From Betaproteobacteria bacterium (lineage in GTDB: Bacteria > Pseudomonadota > Gammaproteobacteria > Burkholderiales > Burkholderiaceae): 7,906 nucleotides of DNA. The stretch lies in contig JAATGO010000125.1 of assembly GCA_015654605.1 (NCBI GenBank), forward strand, positions 1 through 7,906, in the 5' to 3' direction. A program made the translations under genes and the position numbers. Under the pieces are notes generated by a model, which did not search any database, was not told the origin of the DNA, and saw only the letters and a list, made by a program, of their open reading frames with translations. Positions 1-6,085 of this stretch are shown in pieces (the first letter of the stretch is position 1; each line of letters starts with the position of its first letter).

Positions 1-734
1 GATGAACGCTCGCCCATGCCGATCAACACCACGCCGTTGCCGATCGGCATCACATCGCCGCCTTCAAGAGTAGCGCTGCCATGTTCCTAATCCGGGTCGC
101 CATACCACACCTGGAAGTCGGCATGACGAAACTCGGGGTGGAACTTGTAGACGGCGCTGGCCAATAAAGTTTCCTGACGCCGCGCCGGCCAGTACATCGG
201 ATTTAGCGTCACGCCGCCGTAGATCCAGCACGTAGTGTCTCGGGTGAACTGCGTGTTGGGCAACGGCGGCAAGATGAAGCTCGAATGACCAAGGAAGTCG
301 CGGTACATTTCGAGAGTTTTACCACCGAAGCTGGTAGGCAGGTCGTCGGCCAACACTCCGCCGATCAGGAACTCGGCAAGGCTACGCGGCTCCAGACTTC
401 GCAGCCACGAGCCGACTTCATTGAGCAGACCGATACCGACACTGTTGGCGGTGATTTTGCGCTCCAAGATCCAGTCCAGAGCCTCGGGAATGGCGACGAT
501 GTCGGTCAGCAAGTTGTGCATTTCCAGCACATTGATATCCCGCTCGCGCATCTTGGTCACGAAATCGAAATGGTCACGCTTAGCCTGGGCAACCCAAAGC
601 ACATCATCGAACAGCAGTTCATCGCAGTTGTTGGGGGTCAACCGCTGGTGAGCCAACCCTGGCGCACACACCATGACTTTGCGCAGCTTGCCAACCTCAG
701 AATGTACGCCATATTTTATTTTTTCCGTGGTCAT
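1..734 (-). pseudogene. arcA: Arginine deiminase (ADI), interrupted by an in-frame amber codon and cut by the window edge
   Basis: Arginine deiminase is the cytoplasmic enzyme that hydrolyses L-arginine to citrulline and ammonia, the first step of the ADI pathway. The reading frame starts at the ATG at 734-732, with GGAG (748-745) 10 bases upstream. It shows family motifs, including FTRD at residues 163-166, where D166 matches the catalytic Asp of Pseudomonas aeruginosa ArcA. At codon 216 (89-87) the frame reads TAG. Beyond it the same frame continues open to position 1 with strongly ADI-like sequence: HGSATLEGGDVMPIGNGVV, then LIGMGERS. E224 (the catalytic Glu) and D227 fall at the expected numbering if the stop is read through. 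Termination gives a 215-residue product lacking E224 and the later His, Asp and Cys active-site residues of a protein of about 415-420 residues, so it should be inactive. The intact downstream frame suggests a recent mutation, a base-call error or suppression. It lies 33 bases after arcD, in the usual arcD-arcA order. Confidence 0.88.
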
Positions 735-767
735 TAATTAACTTCTCCAGTAAACACAAACGAGGGG

Positions 768-2198
768 TTATGATATGCTCAGAAAGCCATTGTAGAGTCC
801 ATAAGCCGCCACCAAGGCGCCAATGACCACCGCAGCAAAAACCAATTTCTCAACAGCGCTGAAAACCGGCTTGCCCAGTTCATGCTTAGCTTTGGCAAAC
901 AAGATCGCGCCAGGGGCATAGAGCAGGGCAGACAACAACAGGTATTTAGTGCCTCCGGCGTATAGCAGCCAAACCGCATACACCAGCGCGACCATACCGA
1001 TAAACAGGTCTTTCTTACGCTCGCCCAGGGCGTTTTCGTAGGCTTCGCCGCGCACCGCCAACATCACCGCATACATCGCCGACCACAAATAGGGCACCAG
1101 AATCATCGAGGTAGCGAGGTAAATCAGCGACAGGTATGTGCTGTGGGAAAATAGCGTGATGACCAGGAACACCTGAACCATCGCGTTGGTCAACCACAGG
1201 GCGTTGGCCGGTACATGATTGACGTTTTCCTTGCGCAAGAATGCCGGCATGGTGTGGTCCTTGGCGGCGGTGAACAGGATTTCGGCACACAACAACACCC
1301 ATGACAGCAACGCCCCCAATAGCGAGATGATCAAACCGACGCTGATCAGGACCGCTCCCCAATGCCCTACCACATGCTCCAAAACGGCGGCCATGGACGG
1401 ATTCTGTAATTTGGCTAGTTCCGGCTGGGTCATGATTCCTAAGGACAGTACATTGACCAGCACCAAAAACAGGAGCACGGTGATGAAACCGATCACGGTG
1501 GCTCTGCCCACGTCTGTGCGTTTTTCTGCCCGTGCCGAGAAAATACTGGCACCTTCGATTCCAATGAATACCCAAACGGTGACCAGCATCATGTTACGCA
1601 CTTGGTTCATTACTGTGCCCAGGGCTGGGCTCTGACTGCCCCATATATCGGCGGTAAAGATATCCAATTTGAATGCAAACAGTGTCACCAGTGCGAACAG
1701 CACCAGCGGCACCACCTTAGCGACCGTGGTCACCAGGTTAATAAACGCGGCTCCCTTGATGCCGCGCAGCACCAGGAAATGCACAGCCCATAACAGCACC
1801 GAGGCACCAACCACCGCCGCCGGCGTATTACCTTCACCAAAGATTGGAACGAAGTAACCGAGGGTGCTGAACAACAGCACGAAGTACCCGACGTTACCCA
1901 ACCAGGCGCTGATCCAGTAACCCCAGGCGGACGAAAAGCCCATGTAGTCGCCGAACCCAGCCCTAGCATAAACGTAAACACCGCCATCCAAGTTTGGCTT
2001 GCGATTGGCCAAGGTTTGAAACACGAAGGCCAAAGTTAACATGCCCACGGCGGTAATTACCCAACCGATCAGCGCGGCACCGACACCAGCACTTGCGGCC
2101 ATGTTCTGCGGAATTGAAAATATCCCACCACCAATCATGGAACCCACGACGAGGGCAACTAAGGCGCCCAATCGAAGTTTAGCGCGAGATTCGGACAT
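768..2198 (-). CDS. arcD: Arginine/ornithine antiporter ArcD (APC superfamily)
   Basis: ArcD is an inner-membrane antiporter that imports arginine in exchange for ornithine, feeding the arginine deiminase pathway. The 476-residue protein is mostly hydrophobic, with about 12-13 likely membrane segments. The first contains GSMIGGGIF (residues 19-27), the unwound glycine-rich substrate helix of amino-acid/polyamine antiporters. WVFIGIEGAS (209-218) matches the sixth-helix motif, where a conserved Trp lies in related arginine antiporters. LLSWVLLCAEI lies near residue 300. Length and N-terminus fit the basic amino acid/polyamine antiporter family; specificity for arginine/ornithine is inferred from the arcA gene directly downstream. 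The ATG at 2198-2196 is the natural family start, but the only good Shine-Dalgarno (AGGA, 2217-2214) is 15 bases away and better placed for an overlapping short ORF at 2208. Rows I counted are about 55% GC, higher than ttcA. Confidence 0.9.
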   Translation of the reverse strand: MSESRAKLRLGALVALVVGSMIGGGIFSIPQNMAASAGVGAALIGWVITAVGMLTLAFVFQTLANRKPNLDGGVYVYARAGFGDYMGFSSAWGYWISAWLGNVGYFVLLFSTLGYFVPIFGEGNTPAAVVGASVLLWAVHFLVLRGIKGAAFINLVTTVAKVVPLVLFALVTLFAFKLDIFTADIWGSQSPALGTVMNQVRNMMLVTVWVFIGIEGASIFSARAEKRTDVGRATVIGFITVLLFLVLVNVLSLGIMTQPELAKLQNPSMAAVLEHVVGHWGAVLISVGLIISLLGALLSWVLLCAEILFTAAKDHTMPAFLRKENVNHVPANALWLTNAMVQVFLVITLFSHSTYLSLIYLATSMILVPYLWSAMYAVMLAVRGEAYENALGERKKDLFIGMVALVYAVWLLYAGGTKYLLLSALLYAPGAILFAKAKHELGKPVFSAVEKLVFAAVVIGALVAAYGLYNGFLSIS

Positions 2199-2208
2199 AA
2201 TTTATCAT
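2179..2208 (-). CDS. Possible 9-codon leader ORF overlapping the arcD start
   Basis: An ATG at 2208-2206 sits 5 bases after AGGA (2217-2214), an ideal spacing, and opens a 9-codon frame reading MINYVRISR that ends at TAA (2181-2179). It overlaps the first codons of arcD in another frame; the arcD ATG lies 10 bases downstream. The ribosome loading here may translate the short frame and hand over to arcD by coupling or reinitiation. Two of its nine codons are Arg (CGA, CGC), which is suggestive for an arginine transporter, but these bases are also fixed by arcD codons. Translation is unproven. Confidence 0.3.
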   Translation of the reverse strand: MINYVRISR

Positions 2209-2238
2209 GTATTTCCTGGTGGCAATTTATGAGTGCGT

Positions 2239-2273
2239 ATTGTACCTGAGCTCAGAACCCATCCCCCAATATC
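2239..2273 (-). promoter_or_regulatory. Candidate arcD promoter with a palindrome in the spacer
   Basis: On the minus strand TACAAT (2244-2239) matches the -10 consensus at five of six positions. It would start transcription near 2232 and leave a leader of about 34 bases before arcD. A weak -35 (TTGGGG) lies 19 bases upstream. The 10-base palindrome CTGAGCTCAG (2255-2246) fills the spacer and ends one base before the -10, where a repressor could act. The poor -35 and long spacer keep confidence low. Confidence 0.3.
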
Positions 2274-2499
2274 TTTTCTACGCACCCTAATTTTTTCTCT
2301 TCGTCAGAGCAACGCGAGGAAAGCTAAATTCTGAAAATTAGGTATTGAGCTGACTGACGCTCACAGTTTTTCCAAAGTCTTCGACACTTTTCAAACTATA
2401 GCTTTCGCACAACATATCTCGTATCACTCAACTTTGCGGGGCTTCATTATCTTGCGCGCACTTGTCAGGATCGACTTCAACCCTCTCAAACGCCTCTCG

Positions 2500-2526
2500 G
2501 CTTATATCGCTTATGGAGCTTATGTA
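2500..2526. repeat. Three tandem 9-base units starting GCTTAT
   Basis: The plus strand reads GCTTATATC, GCTTATGGA, GCTTATGTA head to tail. Six of nine positions are identical in all three units. On the minus strand the shared core is ATAAGC. It is non-coding as far as can be seen and lies between the ttcA stop and arcD. It could be protein-binding iterons or a chance short tandem repeat. Confidence 0.45.
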
Positions 2527-2582
2527 ACTTTCCCTCGTATGACAATTTATACATCTTTGGCTGGCATCCTTGGTAAAAAAAT

Positions 2583-3539
2583 TTAAATAGACGCTGATAT
2601 GTTCTGAACAAACTGAATGGCAACTTCTGCTTCAGGCAAGGAGTCATCCTTGTCAAACAGGATATCTCCCTTAATTGATTGTTTGCCCTCTATACTGAGG
2701 GCATCAAAGTTAAATAGTTCCCGATCCAACATATGAGAAGGAACAACATTGGACATTGCCGTAAACATGCTTTTGACCCATAAAGGATTTTCTTGTTCCC
2801 ATTGATCCATCATCTTACGCATTGCCTGTCTTTGTAGATTTGGCTGTGAACCGCATAAGTTGCAGGGAATGATGGGAAACTGCATGGTAGCAGCGTATTT
2901 CTTGATATCGGCTTCCCGACAATATGCCAAAGGTCTGATCACCGTATTGAGTCCATCATCCGCTAATAGCTTAGGTGGCATAGTTTTAATTTTTCCACCA
3001 TAAAACATATTCAGCATGAATGTATGCAAAATATCGTCCCTGTGATGCCCCAATGCAATTTTTGTCGCGCCAATTTCTTTTGCCGTTCTGTACAAAATGC
3101 CTCGGCGTAATCGCGAACAAAGTGAGCATGTTGTTTTTCCAGGAGCAATTTTTGATGTCACAATACTATAGGTATCTTCCTGAACAATCTTGTATTCCAC
3201 ACCAATTTTTTCCAGGTATTCAGGCAAGATATGTTCAGGAAACCCTGGTTGCTTCTGATCCAGATTGACGGCGACGACATCAAAGTGCACTGGCGCAACC
3301 CGCTTTAGATAGCGTAAAGTTTCCAGCATGGTGTAGCTATCAGCCCCACCTGACATGCACACCATGATGCGATCACCCTCTTCAATCATGTTGAAGTCAG
3401 CAATCGCTTTCCCGGCAAGCCGGCGAATACCTTTTTCCAGAATCTCAAAACGCCTGGATGTCGTTGACGGCGATACCGAAGATACAGAGGGCATCTCCTC
3501 ATGTACAGGTTGCAGTACTCCGTTTGAAATATCGTCCAT
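2583..3539 (-). CDS. ttcA: tRNA 2-thiocytidine(32) synthetase TtcA
   Basis: TtcA is a cytoplasmic iron-sulfur, ATP-dependent enzyme that thiolates cytidine 32 of certain tRNAs. From the ATG at 3539-3537 the protein has 318 residues. Residues 1-30 look like a disordered Ser/Thr-rich tail; the PP-loop ATPase core follows. It contains SGGADS (63-68), [12 protein letters not shown] (92-103), the CxxC pair [12 protein letters not shown] (C138, C141), GHHRDD (164-169) and a second Cxx[13 protein letters not shown] (C226, C229). These cysteines are the family's conserved set for Fe-S binding and catalysis. The PP-loop has Ala66 where TtcA proteins I know usually have Lys (SGGKDS); the codon is GCT. 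The frame is open to a TTG at 3560-3558, but I prefer the ATG at 3539 because GGA lies about 8 bases before it and the TTG has no Shine-Dalgarno. It is divergent from galE and 384 bases upstream of arcD on the same strand. Confidence 0.93.
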   Translation of the reverse strand: MDDISNGVLQPVHEEMPSVSSVSPSTTSRRFEILEKGIRRLAGKAIADFNMIEEGDRIMVCMSGGADSYTMLETLRYLKRVAPVHFDVVAVNLDQKQPGFPEHILPEYLEKIGVEYKIVQEDTYSIVTSKIAPGKTTCSLCSRLRRGILYRTAKEIGATKIALGHHRDDILHTFMLNMFYGGKIKTMPPKLLADDGLNTVIRPLAYCREADIKKYAATMQFPIIPCNLCGSQPNLQRQAMRKMMDQWEQENPLWVKSMFTAMSNVVPSHMLDRELFNFDALSIEGKQSIKGDILFDKDDSLPEAEVAIQFVQNISASI

Positions 3540-3600
3540 TTTTGTTCCATGTGATGACAATGCATGTGCGCGATAAACAATCCAACACTATCCGAATGAC

Positions 3601-3638
3601 TTATCTTGCATGAATCATTCTTGTATCTGTTATCTTGC
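3601..3638 (-). repeat. Direct repeat GCAAGATAA, two copies upstream of ttcA
   Basis: Minus-strand GCAAGATAA occurs at 3638-3630 and 3609-3601, with starts 29 bases apart, 62 or more bases upstream of the ttcA ATG. A third identical copy in the same orientation lies upstream of arcD (2455-2447). The word may be a regulator half-site; its last six bases resemble a -10 box but lack fitting -35 elements. Confidence 0.45.
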
Positions 3639-3650
3639 CGCATGCGGCAA
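3635..3650. repeat. Perfect 16-base palindrome, possible operator
   Basis: TTGCCGCATGCGGCAA is its own reverse complement over all 16 bases. It overlaps the second TTATCTTGC copy and lies about 95 bases upstream of the ttcA start and 278 bases upstream of galE. With no loop and no following T run it fits a binding site for a dimeric regulator better than a terminator. The regulator is unknown. Confidence 0.5.
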
Positions 3651-3663
3651 TCCAGCGTTTTCG

Positions 3664-3681
3664 AGTGCACTAACATGCACT
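3664..3681. repeat. Inverted repeat AGTGCA-N6-TGCACT
   Basis: Six-base perfect arms at 3664-3669 and 3676-3681 are separated by CTAACA. The repeat lies 13 bases past the 16-base palindrome in the divergent control region. It is a possible second operator; chance cannot be excluded for arms this short. Confidence 0.3.
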
Positions 3682-3784
3682 ACGCTACTACCTACTGACA
3701 GGCCGTACATTTTCTCACGCCCACAAAAAAAGTGGCAATAACAACCCATCCATCTCATTAAAGCCTGGCATTTCTTTATCTCCC

Positions 3785-3801
3785 AACAGGATAAGCCTGT
3801 T
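3785..3801. repeat. Inverted repeat AACAGG-N5-CCTGTT
   Basis: Perfect six-base arms at 3785-3790 and 3796-3801 with loop ATAAG. It lies about 90 bases upstream of the galE -10. No T run follows on either strand, so it is not a standard terminator. Role unknown. Confidence 0.3.
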
Positions 3802-3885
3802 CGAAACACCATTCAGCCAAAATTAAGACTTCCGGATAAAAAAACATATTTATTGTCAAAACTTAGGCAAGTTCTCACAAGAATC

Positions 3886-3894
3886 TGACATAAT
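3886..3894 (+). promoter_or_regulatory. Candidate extended -10 promoter of galE
   Basis: TGACATAAT is an extended -10 (TGn followed by CATAAT, five of six matches to TATAAT). Transcription would start near 3901, leaving about 27 bases before the galE ATG. No good -35 is seen at 16-18 bases, which is tolerated by extended -10 promoters. The ribosome-binding site is weak (AAGA about 10 bases upstream of the ATG). Confidence 0.45.
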
Positions 3895-3927
3895 CCGTAG
3901 TGTTCCTACAGCCAGTAAGAAATAGCA

Positions 3928-4959
3928 ATGAATATACTTGTTACAGGCGGTGCCGGCTACATTGGTACGCACACCTGCGTTGCACTCCTCAATGCTGGGC
4001 ACAGTGTTGTCATTTATGACAATTTCTGCAATAGCCACCAAGAGGCCGTCCGTCGCGTAGAAACCATTTCCGGCCAACCCGTTGCAGTAGTACGTGGCGA
4101 TACCCGTGATCGTACCTTGCTGGAACAAAGCCTACACCAATATCAATGTCATGCTGTCATTCACCTTGCAGGACTCAAAGCCGTTGGGGAATCTGTCGCT
4201 CAACCACTCCATTATTACGATAATAACGTGATCGGCACCATGCGCCTGCTGGAAGCTATGGGGGCTGCCAACGTGCATACATTAGTGTTTAGCTCATCTG
4301 CCACAGTCTATGGCATACCACAACACCTGCCGCTGACAGAACAGCATCCATTATCGCCACAAAGCCCCTACGGTCGTAGCAAGGCAATGGTGGAAGATAT
4401 ACTACGCGACTTTCATCATGCACATCCAGAGTGGTGTATTACGCTGTTACGTTATTTTAATCCCATAGGTGCTCATCACAGTGGTTTGCTAGGAGAAGAT
4501 CCTCAAGGTATTCCCAACAATCTGATGCCTTTCATTGCACAAGTCGCCATTGGACAACGCAGTCATATCAATGTCTGGGGTAATGACTATCCAACACCTG
4601 ATGGTACTGGCATCCGCGACTATCTACACGTCTGCGATCTTGCCGAAGGTCATCTCGCTGCGCTGACGCATCTGCAAACACCACAATGCATACCCATCAA
4701 TCTGGGCACGGGTCAAGGTCGTAGCGTATTGGAAGTCATCAATGCATTTGAGGTTGCCTGCGCACGCCCATTACCTTACGAGATAAAACCACGTCGCCCA
4801 GGAGATATCGCTTCTTACTATGCTGATCCGACATTAGCCAAGTCCTTACTTCAATGGGAAGCAAAACGTTCATTACAGACCATGTGTGAAGATGTATGGC
4901 GTTGGCAAATGACCAACCCTAATGGCTTTCGTACTGAGCAGACTAAAGTTTCTCCTTGA
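3928..4959 (+). CDS. galE: UDP-glucose 4-epimerase GalE
   Basis: GalE interconverts UDP-glucose and UDP-galactose in the cytoplasm using bound NAD, supplying galactose for surface polysaccharides and the Leloir pathway. The 343-residue protein is of normal family length and is an extended short-chain dehydrogenase. The N-terminal Rossmann fingerprint TGGAGYIG spans residues 6-13, with D31-N32 at the end of the second strand, where the NAD ribose is bound. The active-site strand FSSSATVYG has S124, and SPYGRSK carries the catalytic pair Y148 and K152, matching S124, Y149 and K153 of E. coli GalE. LRYFNPIGAH (174-183) and the C-terminal RRPGDIASYYAD (289-300) are typical of GalE and bind the UDP-sugar. 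The closing 14 or so residues are polar and unremarkable. The gene heads a plus-strand run with rfbD and glmU, with 144 bases before the next gene. Confidence 0.95.
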   Translation: MNILVTGGAGYIGTHTCVALLNAGHSVVIYDNFCNSHQEAVRRVETISGQPVAVVRGDTRDRTLLEQSLHQYQCHAVIHLAGLKAVGESVAQPLHYYDNNVIGTMRLLEAMGAANVHTLVFSSSATVYGIPQHLPLTEQHPLSPQSPYGRSKAMVEDILRDFHHAHPEWCITLLRYFNPIGAHHSGLLGEDPQGIPNNLMPFIAQVAIGQRSHINVWGNDYPTPDGTGIRDYLHVCDLAEGHLAALTHLQTPQCIPINLGTGQGRSVLEVINAFEVACARPLPYEIKPRRPGDIASYYADPTLAKSLLQWEAKRSLQTMCEDVWRWQMTNPNGFRTEQTKVSP

Positions 4960-4982
4960 TATACAAGCAAGTACGAGTCAAG

Positions 4983-5009
4983 CACATATCAACCTCATCC
5001 TGATATGTG
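4983..5009. repeat. Perfect 9-base inverted repeat downstream of galE
   Basis: CACATATCA (4983-4991) and TGATATGTG (5001-5009) form a perfect 9-base-pair stem with a 9-base loop, 23 bases after the galE stop. No T run follows on either strand, so it is not a textbook intrinsic terminator. It could protect the galE mRNA 3' end, aid factor-dependent termination, or be an operator for rfbD. Confidence 0.45.
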
Positions 5010-5037
5010 ACATAACAATTATCTCTAAAACAAACTC

Positions 5038-5068
5038 TCTACATAGAGTCTCATGTAGCAGGCATAAT
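5038..5068 (+). promoter_or_regulatory. Weak candidate rfbD promoter and nested inverted repeat
   Basis: CATAAT (5063-5068) is a five-of-six match to the -10 consensus, with TCTACA (5038-5043) as a weak -35 at 19 bases. Transcription would start near 5075, about 29 bases before the GTG. An inverted repeat CTACAT/ATGTAG (5039-5044 and 5053-5058) sits between the two boxes and could be a control site. The long spacer makes this tentative. Confidence 0.25.
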
Positions 5069-5103
5069 GACGACATTCTCGAATCAGATTAGGACTTATC
5101 ACA

Positions 5104-6003
5104 GTGAAAATTCTGCTGACAGGACATAGTGGACAACTAGGTCATGAACTTTTACCCGCTCTGCAACATCTAGGCGAAGTAGTCGCCGTCTCGCGTGCAC
5201 AAATGGATCTTGCCGATCTAAATCAGATACGTGACGTCATCCGTCGTGAGCAACCACAGTTGATCATCAATCCTGCCGCATACACTGCCGTCGACCACGC
5301 GGAAACAGAACGTGAACTAGCCTTTTGCATCAATGCTGAAGCTCCCCGCATCATGGCCGAAGAAGCACAACGCTTGGGCGCTGGCCTGATCCACTATTCG
5401 ACTGACTATGTTTTCGATGGTCGTGCCACAACACCTTATCGCGAAACCGATATCACTCACCCCATCAATGCTTATGGGGAAAGTAAGCTGGCAGGTGAAC
5501 AGGCGATTGCCAATGCCTGCGAAGCATACTGGATATTTCGTACCAGTTGGGTCTACAGCAGTCATGGCAACAGCTTTTTGAAAACCATTATCCGACTAGC
5601 TGGCGAACGCGATACACTTAATATCGTTTCTGACCAGATTGGCGCACCAACCTGGACAAAAGAAATCAGCGACATCACATGCCAATTATTATCAAAAAAT
5701 AATGATGAAAAATTGACCCTGCTACGCAACACCAGCGGACTCTATCATCTAAGCGCAAGCGGTGAGACATCATGGTATCACTATGCCAGACATATCGTTG
5801 CAGAGTTGATACGCCTACAACAACCTACACGGCTCGCCGTCGATGCCATCTCTCCTATTGCTAGCACTGATTGGCCAACCCCAGCACCGCGGCCTGCCAA
5901 TTCTCGACTGGCACTAGACAAGCTGGCACAAACTTTTCACATTCGTCCTGCACCATGGCAAACTTCCGTCACAGCCTGCCTGCAACAAATGTTCCCTCAA
6001 TAA
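5104..6003 (+). CDS. rfbD: dTDP-4-dehydrorhamnose reductase (RmlD/RfbD family)
   Basis: This family carries out the last step of dTDP-L-rhamnose synthesis, the NAD(P)H-dependent reduction of dTDP-4-dehydrorhamnose, supplying rhamnose for O-antigen and other glycans. The 299-residue length is standard. Residues 6-13 give the cofactor fingerprint TGHSGQLG. NPAAYTAVDHAE (56-67), STDYVFDG (99-106), the catalytic YGESK (Y124, K128), RTSWVY (146-151), SDQIGAPT (176-183) and the C-terminal RPANSRL (263-269) are all hallmarks of RmlD. The start is GTG at 5104, supported by AGGA (5091-5094) nine bases upstream and by alignment of the Rossmann motif to the N-terminus. No rfbA, rfbB or rfbC lies in the window, so the gene stands apart from the usual four-gene rml cluster and its partners must be elsewhere. 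It lies between galE and glmU, fitting a nucleotide-sugar neighbourhood. Confidence 0.92.
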   Translation: MKILLTGHSGQLGHELLPALQHLGEVVAVSRAQMDLADLNQIRDVIRREQPQLIINPAAYTAVDHAETERELAFCINAEAPRIMAEEAQRLGAGLIHYSTDYVFDGRATTPYRETDITHPINAYGESKLAGEQAIANACEAYWIFRTSWVYSSHGNSFLKTIIRLAGERDTLNIVSDQIGAPTWTKEISDITCQLLSKNNDEKLTLLRNTSGLYHLSASGETSWYHYARHIVAELIRLQQPTRLAVDAISPIASTDWPTPAPRPANSRLALDKLAQTFHIRPAPWQTSVTACLQQMFPQ

Positions 6004-6064
6004 CCGGATTCACAGGGCACTGACGCAATGGCCCAACGCACGCCAACGGAGTCCAAGCCCTGTC

Positions 6065-6085
6065 TTGACACAAGCATGCTACACT
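6065..6085 (+). promoter_or_regulatory. Candidate glmU promoter (extended -10)
   Basis: TGCTACACT (6077-6085) reads as an extended -10 with a four-of-six hexamer. A perfect TTGACA lies at 6065-6070, but only 9 bases from the hexamer, too close to act as its -35. A start near 6092 would leave a leader of about 19 bases. No clear Shine-Dalgarno precedes the glmU ATG. A 7-base inverted repeat ACAGGGC/GCCCTGT (6012-6018, 6057-6063) spans the gap after rfbD. Confidence 0.25.

Larger units (their letters stand above)
2209..2582. other. Intergenic region between ttcA and arcD, no gene seen
   Basis: About 370 bases without a supportable gene, carrying the arcD leader. It holds the candidate arcD promoter, one copy of the word TTATCTTGC (2447-2455) also found twice upstream of ttcA, and three GCTTAT units at exact 9-base spacing (2500, 2509, 2518). 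A small stem TGAGC/GCTCA (2346-2350 and 2359-2363) is followed by TTTTT on the plus strand, but no plus-strand gene ends there. Seven T residues follow the ttcA stop on the minus strand without a convincing hairpin before them. No strong FNR/ANR box (TTGAT-N4-ATCAA) was found; the best partial matches are at 2394-2380 and 2480-2467. Confidence 0.6.
3540..3927. other. Divergent intergenic region between ttcA and galE
   Basis: These 388 bases hold control regions for both divergent genes and no gene I can support. They contain two copies of TTATCTTGC (3601-3609, 3630-3638), a perfect 16-base palindrome (3635-3650), two further inverted repeats (3664-3681, 3785-3801) and a good extended -10 for galE (3886-3894). 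I saw no convincing sigma-70 promoter for ttcA; GATAGT near 3580 with a weak TTCATG upstream is the best I found. Confidence 0.6.

Noticed and set aside
285..737. Plus-strand frame of 150 codons opposite arcA
   Set aside because: It lies antisense to a clearly recognisable arginine deiminase and has no family resemblance or ribosome-binding site; it is a shadow of GC-rich coding DNA.
2346..2372. Plus-strand stem TGAGC/GCTCA followed by TTTTT, resembling a terminator
   Set aside because: The stem is only five base pairs with an eight-base loop, and no plus-strand gene ends here; both flanking genes are on the minus strand.
2335..2586. An open plus-strand frame of about 83 codons in the ttcA-arcD gap, ending at a TAA that overlaps the ttcA 3' end
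   Set aside because: It has no ATG or GTG near its beginning and no Shine-Dalgarno; only TTG codons and a late ATG (2539) are available. I recognise no protein family in it. A frame of this length can be open by chance.
3540..3560. Alternative TTG start for ttcA, adding seven residues
   Set aside because: No Shine-Dalgarno precedes the TTG, whereas the downstream ATG has GGA at about 8 bases; the added residues are outside the conserved domain.
3799..3806. GTTCGAAA, resembling a tRNA T-loop
   Set aside because: The flanking bases do not pair as a T-arm and no acceptor, D or anticodon arms could be placed around it.
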